DNA of 58,865 bases. Origin: Fen731 sp964354265 (GTDB lineage: Bacteria > Actinomycetota > Humimicrobiia > Humimicrobiales > Humimicrobiaceae). The notes under the pieces were generated by a model. It made no database searches, was not told where the DNA came from, and saw only the letters and a program-made list of their open reading frames with translations. The stretch covers positions 1 to 58,865 of the forward strand of contig CAYGYY010000001.1 of the NCBI GenBank assembly GCA_964354265.1, written 5' to 3'. Of the stretch, positions 1 to 8,722 are shown in pieces (within the stretch, counting starts at the first letter, position 1; each line of letters starts with the position of its first letter). Both the position numbers and the translations under genes were made by a program.

Positions 1-211
1 CAGGCAAAAGGTGTTTCCATTTCTTTATTTTAAAAAAACTGGCGTAGAACTTACCGTTTTTTTCAAATTTCTTTATCCTGTAAAGACGGTTTGAGGGATT
101 GAATTTATTGATAGGTATCTTTGAGCACGCATAAGATACTCCAAGGTGTATTACTAACCAGACAATAATATCCAGGAAGATTATCCAGAAATGCGAATGA
201 TTAAATATCAT
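1..211 (-). CDS. CrtO-like glycosyl-4,4'-diaponeurosporenoate acyltransferase, N-terminal part (cut by left edge)
   Basis: An open frame of 70 codons runs off the left edge. It begins at an ATG (211-209) that overlaps the stop of the upstream glycosyltransferase as ATGA, so the two are translationally coupled. The protein starts with one hydrophobic segment (about residues 7-28), followed by a segment containing KIPINKFNPSNRLYR and then KFEKNGKFYASFFKIKKWK. This last pattern is the signature of the CrtO acyltransferase family, which esterifies the sugar of glycosylated apocarotenoids in staphyloxanthin synthesis. Membrane association is expected. The catalytic remainder lies outside the window, and the real acceptor may be another glycolipid. 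Confidence 0.75.
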   Translation of the reverse strand, partial: MIFNHSHFWIIFLDIIVWLVIHLGVSYACSKIPINKFNPSNRLYRIKKFEKNGKFYASFFKIKKWKHLLP

Positions 212-1359
212 TTATTTATTGTTCTTCCTTTCCACTTAACGTTTAGTCTAAACACTATCTGGACTAAAGACCAGAAAAATATAACAATAAAAAACACCAT
301 AAAGACAGGATAGAATATTGCTACTATTGGGCTGAAATTGCCTATCCTTCGTGCAATCCAGTAGACCTGGGAAGCATATGCAATATAAAATACAATACCT
401 GTTATGAGATTAAATAAATTGAAGTTTATTGCACTCTGGAAAAATAGTGTAATCGGGAAAAATGCGCCTGCTATCCAGAAGATAATAAGTATCAGGTTTA
501 TTATTGAGGTAGAGCTGGCGCCGATTATAAAACCCCTGGCAAAGCCGTTTACAACACTGCCCAATCCATAAGGATACATCCGGAAAGAAATTGTCCCCCG
601 GCCTCCAAAACAGTATACATAGATGCCATTCTTCAGGAATTTTTTGCCTATTTCTATGTCTTCAAGTATTTTTTTCTTAGCGCTTTTATGCCCATTTATT
701 GAAAAGTAAGTCTGCCTGTCACATAAAAGGCAGGGGCCAAATGCCCCTATTGGCTTTAACCTTGACTGCAGAGGCGTAAAGACATTCATGGAGCCCATCA
801 TGATTATATTGAAATATGCGGCGAAGTTTTCATAGAATTTTTTTATTCTATGGTAAGGCTGGACAGTAATGACCCCCTTATACTTAAGGTAGCAGGAAAG
901 CAATTTTTCAAGGCCATCCTGTTCAAAACTGGTATCTGCATCCAGAAACAGGAGCGTGTCTCCCTGCGCCTGCCTGGCACCATTGTAGCAAGCCCATGCT
1001 TTTCCCAGCCAGCCTTCCGGCAAGTGTTCGATATTGATAATCTTTACATCGAAGTTTTTTGCTATTTCTTCCGTCCTGTCTGTTGACTGGTCGTTTACGA
1101 TTATTACCTCGAAAGCTTTTATTTTCTGTGAAAAAAGGGAAGTCAAAAGATTTCCCAATGTATTTTCCTCATTTCTTGCAGGAATAATAACTGATAACTT
1201 GAGTCCGTGGATAAGTGCTGCAGGGGAATCACTTTTAACGGGTAAAAAATCCTCATAGAGTCTGCAGTTCGGTATTTTCCAGAGAAGCCAGAATCCAAAA
1301 AGCCAGAAAAATGCCCTTACAATAGGTTCAATAAAGAGATTGAGCTGGATCCTGATCAC
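208..1359 (-). CDS. Family 2 glycosyltransferase, CrtQ-like, membrane-bound
   Basis: Inverting GT-A glycosyltransferase of 383 residues. After an N-terminal hydrophobic segment (about 10-28) comes SVIIPARNEE (56-65), the metal-binding LDADT (139-143), an ED pair (233-234) that fits the catalytic base region, and RMYPYG (260-265). Three or four membrane segments follow (about 283-372). This is the layout and length of CrtQ, the 4,4'-diaponeurosporenoate glucosyltransferase. The next gene is a CrtO-like acyltransferase overlapping by ATGA, the same functional pair as in the staphylococcal crt operon. No crtM, crtN or crtP lies in view, so the substrate is uncertain. The start is a GTG with an unusually close GGGGG; no ATG is available near the N-terminus. 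Confidence 0.8.
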   Translation of the reverse strand: MIRIQLNLFIEPIVRAFFWLFGFWLLWKIPNCRLYEDFLPVKSDSPAALIHGLKLSVIIPARNEENTLGNLLTSLFSQKIKAFEVIIVNDQSTDRTEEIAKNFDVKIINIEHLPEGWLGKAWACYNGARQAQGDTLLFLDADTSFEQDGLEKLLSCYLKYKGVITVQPYHRIKKFYENFAAYFNIIMMGSMNVFTPLQSRLKPIGAFGPCLLCDRQTYFSINGHKSAKKKILEDIEIGKKFLKNGIYVYCFGGRGTISFRMYPYGLGSVVNGFARGFIIGASSTSIINLILIIFWIAGAFFPITLFFQSAINFNLFNLITGIVFYIAYASQVYWIARRIGNFSPIVAIFYPVFMVFFIVIFFWSLVQIVFRLNVKWKGRTINK

Positions 1360-1467
1360 CCCCGTTTTTATAGCCTGAACACTTTGCGCAAAGAATTATT
1401 AGAAAATCACAAAACATATAAAGTCATGAAAAAATATTTTCATAATATTTTAAATGTTATTTCAAAA

Positions 1468-1496
1468 TTTTAACAGAATATGATTTGTAATATAAT
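1468..1496 (+). promoter_or_regulatory. Putative sigma-70 promoter for the 1547 gene
   Basis: A perfect TATAAT lies at 1491-1496. A weak TTTTAA sits 17 bases upstream at 1468-1473. It is in the divergent gap between the glycosyltransferase (minus) and the hydrolase (plus). Confidence 0.4.
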
Positions 1497-1546
1497 GTTT
1501 TTATCCTGAACTGGCCGGATGTAAAAAAAACCTGGGAGCCTCCATA

Positions 1547-2494
1547 ATGGAATTTAGTGAAAAAGAGAAAGAGCTGCTGAAGAACCCCGGTATATTTTAT
1601 GATGCTTCACTATTTGAATTTGATTACCATTTGTCTGTTTCCGGCCAAAATATAACCATTACTACTGATTACGAACCATGTTTTAAGGACTTCAGGAAAT
1701 TCTATAAATATGACTCTGCCATAAGTTTTGAATGTTTTTTTGCCCGGTGTCAGGATAAAAAAACAGCGCTAAAACCGGGTTTAGAGACAGGGGCACATAA
1801 TAGGAAATGCATAATACTTATTCATGGATTCCAGTCTAAACAGAAAAAAATATATCTTCAATTTGCCAGTAGATATGCAAAGATGGGGCTGGATTGTGTT
1901 GTTTACAGCCTGCCTTTCCACTTTGAAAGAAAAAATGCCGGCCCAAAAGAAACCGGGGATTTTATAGATACCAGCGACTTCAGAGTGACATTTGAATTAT
2001 TCCGGCAGTCGGTAATTGAACTCCAGGTATTGATCAAGGTGCTAAAAATTATCGGTTATAGCCAGGTGGGGACAATGGGGTTTTCTTTCGGAGGCTATTG
2101 CTGCAGCATATTGAGTTGTATAGATAGAAACCTTGATTTTGCAATACCGCTTGCAACTATTGGGGATTTCAGCAGCCTGCTTATATTCAAAAAGGGAAAA
2201 TCCACGCTAAACGATTATAATGAAAAGGAAAGGCTTAATAAACTGCTTGCAGAAAAATATATAGGCCTTATTTGCCCGGTTTATCTTTATCCGGTAATAG
2301 ATATCAAAAAAATAATGCTTATCCAGGGTATCTTTGACCACCGGGCGCCTGTCAGCGATGTTGCAAAATTAAGGAAAAAGTGGGATTATCCAAAAGTAAT
2401 ATGGTATCCGTGCGACCATTTTACTTTTTTTATATTTAACCGTCTAACTCTAAAAATATCATTTGATTTCATAGAAAAACTGGAGAAAACGTAA
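1547..2494 (+). CDS. Alpha/beta hydrolase (esterase-like)
   Basis: Serine hydrolase of 315 residues. The core strand and oxyanion region read IILIHGF (89-95), the nucleophile elbow is GFSFGG (Ser180), a candidate acid lies in GIFDHRAP and the candidate His in CDHFTFF near the C-terminus. No signal peptide is visible, so it should be cytoplasmic. It resembles the protein encoded at 6374-7399 in the HGF, LPFHFER/MPFHLQR and GFSxG segments, so the two are probably paralogues. It is followed after one base by an SDR gene, suggesting an operon. The substrate is unknown; an acyl ester in glycolipid turnover is a guess from context. Confidence 0.75.
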   Translation: MEFSEKEKELLKNPGIFYDASLFEFDYHLSVSGQNITITTDYEPCFKDFRKFYKYDSAISFECFFARCQDKKTALKPGLETGAHNRKCIILIHGFQSKQKKIYLQFASRYAKMGLDCVVYSLPFHFERKNAGPKETGDFIDTSDFRVTFELFRQSVIELQVLIKVLKIIGYSQVGTMGFSFGGYCCSILSCIDRNLDFAIPLATIGDFSSLLIFKKGKSTLNDYNEKERLNKLLAEKYIGLICPVYLYPVIDIKKIMLIQGIFDHRAPVSDVAKLRKKWDYPKVIWYPCDHFTFFIFNRLTLKISFDFIEKLEKT

Positions 2495-2495
2495 A

Positions 2496-3452
2496 ATGAA
2501 AATACTTATTACCGGGGCTTTTGGGAATATTGGTTCCAGCACAATTGAAAACCTTGTTGCAGCCAATGACCCTGAACGCAGGATAACCTGCTTTGATATC
2601 AATAATGAAGCTAATTTAAAAAAAGCAATGAAATTTGAAAGTGAAGTTGAGACTGTTTGGGGGGACCTGAGGAATTATGCGGATGTAAAGCGCGCAGTAC
2701 AGGATAAGGACGTAATAATCCATCTTGCTTTTATAATACCTCCGCTATCAGAAGCCAAACCTGATTTTGCATATTCAGTCAATGTCAATGGTACAAAAAA
2801 CATCCTTAATGCTTTAAAAGAACAAAACTCAAAATCCAGGCTTGTCTTTGCTTCTTCTGTTTCTGTCTACGGACCATCCTCAGGCAATAATCCTCCACGT
2901 ACAGCTGCAGACCCGGTAATTGGAACAGACAATTATTCCATGCATAAAATAGAATGTGAAGGGCTTGTCAGAAGTTCAGGCATTGAATGGGTTATAGCCA
3001 GGTTTGGCGTAGTCCCACCCCTTGCAATTGGCAGCAAATTTGACCCGGTACTGTTTGAAATACCGCTTGATGCAAGGATTGAATTTGTGCATACCAGGGA
3101 TGTAGGGCTTGCACTTGCCAATGCTGCAGGATGCAATAGCTGCGCAGGAAAGATATTGCTTATCGGGGGAGGGAAAAAATGCCAGTTATACCAGAAAGAG
3201 TTCATATCCAGGTTCCTGGAAACCAATGGCATAGGGATGTTGCCTGAAGGTGCATTTTCTAAAAATCCATATTATACTGACTGGATGGATACATTAGAAA
3301 GCCAGCAGCTCCTGCAATACCAGACGCGGACTTTTGATGACTATCTTTCTGAAATAAAAAAAACTATAGGGTTCAGAAGAAATATTATAAGGCTTTTGAG
3401 CCCGGTTATAAAGAAGTCCCTGGTTTCAAAATCGCCATATTATAAGAAATAG
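2496..3452 (+). CDS. NAD-dependent epimerase/dehydratase (extended SDR)
   Basis: Extended short-chain dehydrogenase of 318 residues. The nucleotide-binding motif is GAFGNIG (7-13), the catalytic strand SSVSVYG (120-126) and the catalytic pair YSMHK (Tyr147, Lys151). It starts one base after the stop of the hydrolase and so is very likely co-transcribed. Family members act on nucleotide sugars or lipid-like ketones. The short C-terminal domain ends in a basic, partly hydrophobic tail, which may allow membrane contact. The exact substrate cannot be read from the sequence. Confidence 0.75.
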   Translation: MKILITGAFGNIGSSTIENLVAANDPERRITCFDINNEANLKKAMKFESEVETVWGDLRNYADVKRAVQDKDVIIHLAFIIPPLSEAKPDFAYSVNVNGTKNILNALKEQNSKSRLVFASSVSVYGPSSGNNPPRTAADPVIGTDNYSMHKIECEGLVRSSGIEWVIARFGVVPPLAIGSKFDPVLFEIPLDARIEFVHTRDVGLALANAAGCNSCAGKILLIGGGKKCQLYQKEFISRFLETNGIGMLPEGAFSKNPYYTDWMDTLESQQLLQYQTRTFDDYLSEIKKTIGFRRNIIRLLSPVIKKSLVSKSPYYKK

Positions 3453-3488
3453 CCTGGCATCAGCAAGCAGATAAAAACTATGCAATAG

Positions 3489-3518
3489 TTGTCTTTAAGA
3501 TTTTTATTTATATATAAT
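3489..3518 (+). promoter_or_regulatory. Putative sigma-70 promoter for the DUF362 gene
   Basis: TTGTCT (3489-3494) and a perfect TATAAT (3513-3518) are separated by 18 bases. The expected transcription start leaves only a short leader before the TTG start at 3541. Confidence 0.5.
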
Positions 3519-3540
3519 AAATTGGAACTGGAAAGCCGGA

Positions 3541-4335
3541 TTGGAAAAAGACAGGATTGTGCATTCAGTAGAATATAATGGCTATCAATCTTCAATAGAC
3601 AGCCTTCTTGACCTGTTATTATTTGATAAACTTCTTATTTCAATAAAAAAAAGCATCATAATATTAAAGCCGAATCTTCTTGATGCAGTACCTCACCCCT
3701 GCACAACGGACCCTGGTTGTATAAGGGCGATAATAAACTATATAAACAGGTTTAAAAAAAACATTACCATCATAGTGCTTGAAGGCGCAGGCAGCTGCAA
3801 TACCGGGATTGCATATAAAACCCTAGGATATTATGACCTTGAAAGTATCGGTAATGTAAAACTTATGGATGTTGACAAATGCGAACTTGTCAGGCTTGAA
3901 AATAAAGGTGCGCTGGTTTATAAAGAGATATACCTGCCTTCAATTATTTTTGAAGGTTTTTTTGTCTCTGTCCCCACCCTTAAAGACCATCTGCTGACAT
4001 CAGTGACACTTGGGATGAAGAATCTAGTTGGATTGCTTCCTGAAAAATATTATGGTGGTTACTGGAGCTATAAAAGAAGCGATGTCCACAGAGTCGGGAT
4101 AAATAATGCAATTGTCGACTTAAACAGTTATGTTAAAATCGATATGACAGTCATAGATGGAAGGATAGGCCAGTTTGGCAGCCATTTGCCGGGAGGAAGG
4201 CATTGCAAGCCTGAAAAGGGTGTTATTATTGGAGGTTATGATGCCCTCGAGACTGACAGGTATGCAGCAAAGGTACTGGGACATGATATAAATTCTATAA
4301 AACATTTAAAACTATATAATGATTCGCACGTCTGA
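3541..4335 (+). CDS. DUF362 domain protein
   Basis: 264 residues matching the DUF362 core: ILKPNLLD near residue 42, a conserved VPTLKDH and GMKNLVGLLP in the middle and IDGRIGQFG followed by a GVIIGGYDALETD segment late in the protein. DUF362 proteins are often fused to a 2[4Fe-4S] ferredoxin; this one has no such C-terminal domain. The biochemical role of the family is not established. The start is a TTG with GGAAAG about seven bases upstream; no ATG lies close by. It sits between sugar/lipid SDR genes and an alpha/alpha-toroid protein, but a functional link is only inferred. Confidence 0.75.
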   Translation: MEKDRIVHSVEYNGYQSSIDSLLDLLLFDKLLISIKKSIIILKPNLLDAVPHPCTTDPGCIRAIINYINRFKKNITIIVLEGAGSCNTGIAYKTLGYYDLESIGNVKLMDVDKCELVRLENKGALVYKEIYLPSIIFEGFFVSVPTLKDHLLTSVTLGMKNLVGLLPEKYYGGYWSYKRSDVHRVGINNAIVDLNSYVKIDMTVIDGRIGQFGSHLPGGRHCKPEKGVIIGGYDALETDRYAAKVLGHDINSIKHLKLYNDSHV

Positions 4336-4439
4336 AAATATTATATAAAATAAATATTTTTATTTGCTATAATTGTAAAAATTCCTTTTTAATGTTCTTT
4401 AACATCAGCCATTATATTTGTTTTTAATAATACCAGCCT

Positions 4440-5378
4440 ATGAAAGATTTAATTAAATGGTTAATTGAGGATGATAATCCTCCTGTAAAATTATATACAC
4501 TGAAAGAAATATTAAATGAGAAAATCGATCCTTCAACAGAAGGGTTGTTAAAAAAAAATATTGAAGAACATGAACCGGTGCTTTCGATTTTAAAATTGCA
4601 GGATCCGCAGGGCTGGTGGCTGGAAGAGAAATATTCATTTACCCCCCTTTATAAGAGTACCTACTGGCAGGTTTACTTCCTCTCAGAGCTTGGAGTTACC
4701 AGGGATATTGTGTCTGTAGATAAAGCTGCAAGGCTTATTGTCGCCAAAATGCAGTCAAAAAATGGAGCTTTTCCTTCCAGGGATAGATACACCGGTAACC
4801 TGATATGCTTCCAGGGAATGACACTGGGAATGCTCCTTAGGCTGGGATATCTTTATGAAGACTTCACATCGCTATTAATATCCTTTATTACTGATCTGGT
4901 CTACAGGAATGATTTCAGGTGCAAATACAGGGCTCAGTTCAAATGCCCCTGGGGAGCAGTAAAAGTCCTTAAGGCATTCAACCTTATACCTGCTGAAAAA
5001 AGGGACTCCTCCATAAATAATACAATAAGCAAGGCTGTAAAATTCTTACTGAGCCATGATATTGTAGAAGCAAACTACCCTAGAAAAAACAATAAAAGCA
5101 AACAGTGGCATCTCTTCGGGTTTCCTAAAGGATTCCAGAGCGATATACTTGAAATTGCAGGGTCCCTGGTGGACGCAGGCTGTAAGAGCCAAAACTCTAA
5201 TTTAAGAAATGCATTAAAATATATAAACGAAAAAAAGCTGGAAAATGGAAGCTGGAAAATGGATTATTCGCTGAATGGCAAAATGCTTGTTGATATAGAA
5301 AAAAATAATAAACCAAGCAAGTGGATATCCTATTTTGCATTAAAGAGCCTTATAAAAAGTAAATTTAAAAATATTTAA
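4440..5378 (+). CDS. Prenyltransferase/squalene-cyclase-like alpha/alpha-toroid protein
   Basis: A 312-residue soluble, all-helical protein with repeated toroid segments such as LKLQDPQGWW, MQSKNGAFPSR and KLENGSWK, the QxxxGxW-like signature seen in terpene cyclases, prenyltransferase beta subunits and related repeat proteins. A typical DxDD cyclase motif is not visible, so catalysis is doubtful; it may bind a lipid or peptide. There is no convincing Shine-Dalgarno sequence before the ATG. It lies between DUF362 and an HpnA-like SDR, which is compatible with an isoprenoid or lipid theme. Confidence 0.6.
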   Translation: MKDLIKWLIEDDNPPVKLYTLKEILNEKIDPSTEGLLKKNIEEHEPVLSILKLQDPQGWWLEEKYSFTPLYKSTYWQVYFLSELGVTRDIVSVDKAARLIVAKMQSKNGAFPSRDRYTGNLICFQGMTLGMLLRLGYLYEDFTSLLISFITDLVYRNDFRCKYRAQFKCPWGAVKVLKAFNLIPAEKRDSSINNTISKAVKFLLSHDIVEANYPRKNNKSKQWHLFGFPKGFQSDILEIAGSLVDAGCKSQNSNLRNALKYINEKKLENGSWKMDYSLNGKMLVDIEKNNKPSKWISYFALKSLIKSKFKNI

Positions 5379-5415
5379 GATTTTATATAGCAATACAGGA
5401 TTAATTACTGAAAAA

Positions 5416-6396
5416 ATGGATATAGTAACAGGCGCTACCGGGCTTCTTGGAAACGTCCTTGTAAGGGAGCTGTCATTAAAGGGCAGGAGAGTCAAAGCTT
5501 TCGTAAGGACTACTTCACAAATTGCATGCTTTAAAGATTGTAATATTGATTATGCATACGGAGATGTCCTTGACTATGATTCACTTGTGGAAGCTTTTAA
5601 AGATGCGGAACACGTTTATCACCTGGCATCAGAAGTATCCATAATGCCAGGTTCCAATAGGAAACTGCGTGAAATCAATCTCAAAGGTACAGCAAATGTC
5701 ATTAGGGCATGTTTTGAGTGTAGAGTAAAAAAGCTTATTTATACAAGCTCAATCCATGCATTTACGGAAATGGATGACAGGCCGGTAATCGATGAAACCC
5801 TCTCTTTTGATCCGTCGAGTTCCATGGGACTATATAACAGGACAAAGGCAGAAGCGAGCCTTTATGTTACAGAAGCTGCCGGAAAAGGGCTTGATGCGGT
5901 GATTGTCTGTCCAACTGCTGTTATAGGACCGTATGATTTCAGGATTTCCAATCTCGGGTCGCTCTTTATTGATTACTGCAATAGGCGCCAGAAAATAATA
6001 ATAGATGGAGCATATGATTTTGTCGATGTCAGGGATGTAGCAAAAGGTCATATACTTGCTGCTGAGAAAGGCGGTCCGGGCCAGGCTTATATTCTTTCCG
6101 GGCATAGGCTCACAATTGGGGAACTGATGAAGAATCTTGAAGAGATAACAGGCATACCGGCGCCAAGATTAAAATTTCCTTACTGGCTTGCGATGGCTGT
6201 AGCATTTGTATCGCCGATGTATTATAAGCTAAGCGGAAGCAAGCCGGTATTAACTGTATATTCCCTGAAGACTGTAAAAAAGAATTCGTATATAAGCCAC
6301 CAAAAAGCTTCCCTCCAGCTTGGATATGACCCAAGACCCATCAGGGAGACACTGGAAGAAAATATAAGTTGGTTTAAGGATAACGATTATCTTTAA
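5416..6396 (+). CDS. HpnA/dihydroflavonol-4-reductase-like SDR
   Basis: Extended SDR of 326 residues. It has GATGLLG (6-12) for NAD(P), YTSSIHAF (109-116), Tyr140 and Lys144 in YNRTK, and DFVDVRDVAKGH in the middle, which is typical of the dihydroflavonol reductase / hopanoid-associated epimerase HpnA group. The C-terminal region contains a hydrophobic patch (LAMAVAFVSPMYY). It converges with the minus-strand hydrolase and their 3' ends overlap by 23 bases. It likely reduces or epimerises a sugar- or lipid-linked ketone; no hopanoid cyclase is visible in the window. Confidence 0.7.
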   Translation: MDIVTGATGLLGNVLVRELSLKGRRVKAFVRTTSQIACFKDCNIDYAYGDVLDYDSLVEAFKDAEHVYHLASEVSIMPGSNRKLREINLKGTANVIRACFECRVKKLIYTSSIHAFTEMDDRPVIDETLSFDPSSSMGLYNRTKAEASLYVTEAAGKGLDAVIVCPTAVIGPYDFRISNLGSLFIDYCNRRQKIIIDGAYDFVDVRDVAKGHILAAEKGGPGQAYILSGHRLTIGELMKNLEEITGIPAPRLKFPYWLAMAVAFVSPMYYKLSGSKPVLTVYSLKTVKKNSYISHQKASLQLGYDPRPIRETLEENISWFKDNDYL

Positions 6397-7399
6397 TGAA
6401 ATCGAAAATATAAGTTTTTGCATGGTTATCAGCAAGTATTGCGCTTGAATGGATTCTGTTAAACCAGTGTATTTCTGGATTGCCTATTTCATTATGTAAC
6501 TGTATGACAGAATTCTTTGTAAAAAAATGGTCAAGCTTTGAACCCAGTATCAATATCTTTTCAGGACTTATTTTATGGCCAAAAGCAAGCGGGTCGCAAA
6601 GAAAACACTTCCGCGTTGTCTTATCTTTTAGACTGCCTGTTTTACTCAGTTCAAAATCGATAAGTTCCATGTCAGTGGTCTTAAATTCTTTTAAAAAATC
6701 AGGGAAATCTTTGTAAATAAGGCTACATTTCTCTTTTGTTATTTCACCATCCTGCATGCAGTTGCCCTTAAGTATATATGCAAGCGTACTGTTCCAGTGT
6801 ATCTCAAACCAGTTGCCTCCCCCAAAGACTAATATGCCTTTATTTATCCTGCAGTCTGTGGCGATAGAAATAGTGGATACCATGCTGCCAAGGCTGAATC
6901 CGCAAAGTATAATCCTTTTAAATCCGAAACTATCCTGGACTATGTCAATAAGCCTTTTTGTATCAACAACAGCCTGGTGGTAAAACTCCAGTGTATGGAT
7001 ATCGTCAAAATAAATGAGTCTTTCGCCGCTTATTTCTCCTGCAGGCGTTCTTTGAAGATGAAAAGGCATATTCAGGAATGCGCAATTTATTCCCTGGTTT
7101 AAAGCCGAGGCTATGAAATCATAATAATTACGCAATTGGTGAAGCTTTGATGAAAATCCATGGAGAAGTATAAGAAGTGTATTATTTTTATTATGATTCA
7201 TGAAAAGCTCAGCATGGACAAGGTCGTTCTCTGCAATTGACGTAATAAATGGGGAAGGATAGGATAATACAATCGGCTTTGAGATTTTTCCCAGTTCTTC
7301 CAGAATTGGAGCAGGGATATTTATAAGTGTTGAGAGGCTGTAGTCTTTTATATACAGGCCAGATTGCATTTCCTTACGGTATCTGTATATCTTCGTCAT
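6374..7399 (-). CDS. Alpha/beta hydrolase, paralogue of the 1547 gene
   Basis: 341-residue serine hydrolase. LLILLHGF (75-82) forms the oxyanion region, CGFSLGS carries the nucleophile Ser169, and GSKLDHFF and NRIHSSA are candidates for the acid and histidine. MPFHLQRTPAGE aligns with LPFHFERKNAGP of the protein at 1547-2494, supporting a paralogous pair with a divergent lid region. AAGAGA lies a few bases before the ATG. It is transcribed against the neighbouring SDR, overlapping its end, and diverges from the YtxH gene. The substrate is unknown. Confidence 0.75.
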   Translation of the reverse strand: MTKIYRYRKEMQSGLYIKDYSLSTLINIPAPILEELGKISKPIVLSYPSPFITSIAENDLVHAELFMNHNKNNTLLILLHGFSSKLHQLRNYYDFIASALNQGINCAFLNMPFHLQRTPAGEISGERLIYFDDIHTLEFYHQAVVDTKRLIDIVQDSFGFKRIILCGFSLGSMVSTISIATDCRINKGILVFGGGNWFEIHWNSTLAYILKGNCMQDGEITKEKCSLIYKDFPDFLKEFKTTDMELIDFELSKTGSLKDKTTRKCFLCDPLAFGHKISPEKILILGSKLDHFFTKNSVIQLHNEIGNPEIHWFNRIHSSAILADNHAKTYIFDFIKDNRYP

Positions 7400-7479
7400 T
7401 GTATATCTCTTTAAATTTCCTTATTTTTTTTATTTTCTGATATAATCCTGAGTATAGATTAATAAATCATAACAGAAAA

Positions 7480-7500
7480 GCATTATGTATTGAATAATGC
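7480..7500. repeat. Inverted repeat next to the ribosome-binding site of the YtxH gene
   Basis: GCATTAT and ATAATGC form a perfect 7-bp inverted repeat with a 7-base spacer. It lies immediately before the AAAGGGGG ribosome-binding site. It could be an operator or an RNA hairpin influencing initiation; there is no further evidence. Confidence 0.35.
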
Positions 7501-7515
7501 AAAGGGGGAATAAAG

Positions 7516-7845
7516 ATGTGCGGAGATTCTACAAAAAGTTGCTCAGCTTTTAAGTATGGTGTGATAGGTTTTTTTATCGGTGCTGCAGCAGGAGCCATAA
7601 CAGCTCTGCTCCTGACTCCCAAGACAGGGGAAGAGTTAAGGGCTGAAATCAAAAAGGCCATTCTTGAGATAAGCGATAAAATTGAAGAAAAAGCAAAAGA
7701 GGTAAAAGATATTACCAGGGAAAAATATATTGAATTGATGAATAGCACAGTAGAAACTTATAATAAGGCTAAAGATTTTACCCAGAGGGAAATAGATATA
7801 ATAAAGAAGATCATTCTTGAGAAGAAAGACCTTGAAAGTCAGTAA
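7516..7845 (+). CDS. YtxH-like general stress/envelope protein
   Basis: Small protein of 109 residues. A single glycine/alanine-rich membrane segment (about 14-34, GVIGFFIGAAAGAITALLL) is followed by TPKTGEELR, the signature of the YtxH family, and a long charged helix that is probably coiled coil. The family is induced by general stress in Bacillus, but its molecular role is not known. A strong GGGGG ribosome-binding site precedes the ATG. It is divergent from the hydrolase and convergent with the ABC permease. Confidence 0.8.
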   Translation: MCGDSTKSCSAFKYGVIGFFIGAAAGAITALLLTPKTGEELRAEIKKAILEISDKIEEKAKEVKDITREKYIELMNSTVETYNKAKDFTQREIDIIKKIILEKKDLESQ

Positions 7846-7857
7846 TCTTTATTTGAT

Positions 7858-8646
7858 TTACTTCATTTTCCATTTGGTCAAGATATTCTCGCGATCAAAT
7901 ATCCTTATTGCAAGTTTTAGGACCAGGGGACATATAGCTGCAAGAATCAGGCAACCAATCACAAGATATCTGATATTAAGAAGAAACAGTCCTGCAATTT
8001 GCATGCCGATGATTGCATAAATAGGGAAGATAATTAATGCCCCTATGCCCTGGGCAGACCTGATGTCGGTGGACTTTGAGGAGATTATAATACTGACCAT
8101 TGTAATTATAAATGATATCACCGGGCTTAGAATAAATGCCACTACAAACCATTCCAGGGTCGGAAGTGGTATGATGCCAAACCTTATGTAAGCAAGTATA
8201 TCCACCACAATGGTAATGAGGATAAAGTTGATTAATGATACTGCAAATGAAGGCACCATGCTTGTAAGGGTTTTTCCAAACAATAATTCACCAGTTTTAA
8301 TGGGAGTTGCTATAAGAGGTTCCAGGGTGTTGCTTTCTTTTTCGAGGACCACTGATGCTGGCGCTATTAAGCTTGGCAGCATTGCCGGGACCAAAAGAAG
8401 GAATATCATGAATTGTTTAGTGATAAACTGCAGGAATACTTCTTGTATATTGGCTGTATCCTGAAAAACTCTTGCTATAAAATTTGCAGTTTCCGGGTCA
8501 TCTAAAAAAGAATCAAGTGAGAAAGTCAGCGCTGCAGGGAAAAGGACAGAGAACATTATGCTTATTGCAAGTACAGGCAGCCAGATGCTCCTGTTTTTTA
8601 TAACTTCCTTTATTTCCTTTTTAAAGATTTTTAGCGAATTTTTCAT
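7858..8646 (-). CDS. ABC-2 type transporter permease
   Basis: 262-residue integral membrane protein with about six hydrophobic segments and a long extracytoplasmic loop after the first one, typical of ABC-2 permeases such as NatB. The conserved segment VLEKESNTLEPLIATPI is the hallmark of the NatB/DUF3533-like export permeases. Its ATPase partner is encoded 76 bases upstream on the same strand, so the pair forms an exporter. The cargo is unknown; Na+ or small-molecule export is known for some relatives. Confidence 0.8.
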   Translation of the reverse strand: MKNSLKIFKKEIKEVIKNRSIWLPVLAISIMFSVLFPAALTFSLDSFLDDPETANFIARVFQDTANIQEVFLQFITKQFMIFLLLVPAMLPSLIAPASVVLEKESNTLEPLIATPIKTGELLFGKTLTSMVPSFAVSLINFILITIVVDILAYIRFGIIPLPTLEWFVVAFILSPVISFIITMVSIIISSKSTDIRSAQGIGALIIFPIYAIIGMQIAGLFLLNIRYLVIGCLILAAICPLVLKLAIRIFDRENILTKWKMK

Positions 8647-8722
8647 TACAGGTTATCTCTTTTTATAGACGCATTTGGTTATTTATCATTTACCGGTGAT
8701 ATTTTTTATTAAATTCTCTTTA

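Noticed and set aside
8680..8705. Possible hairpin (TATCA/TGATA) between the ABC permease and ATPase genes
   Set aside because: Only five base pairs with no T-run; too weak to be a terminator.
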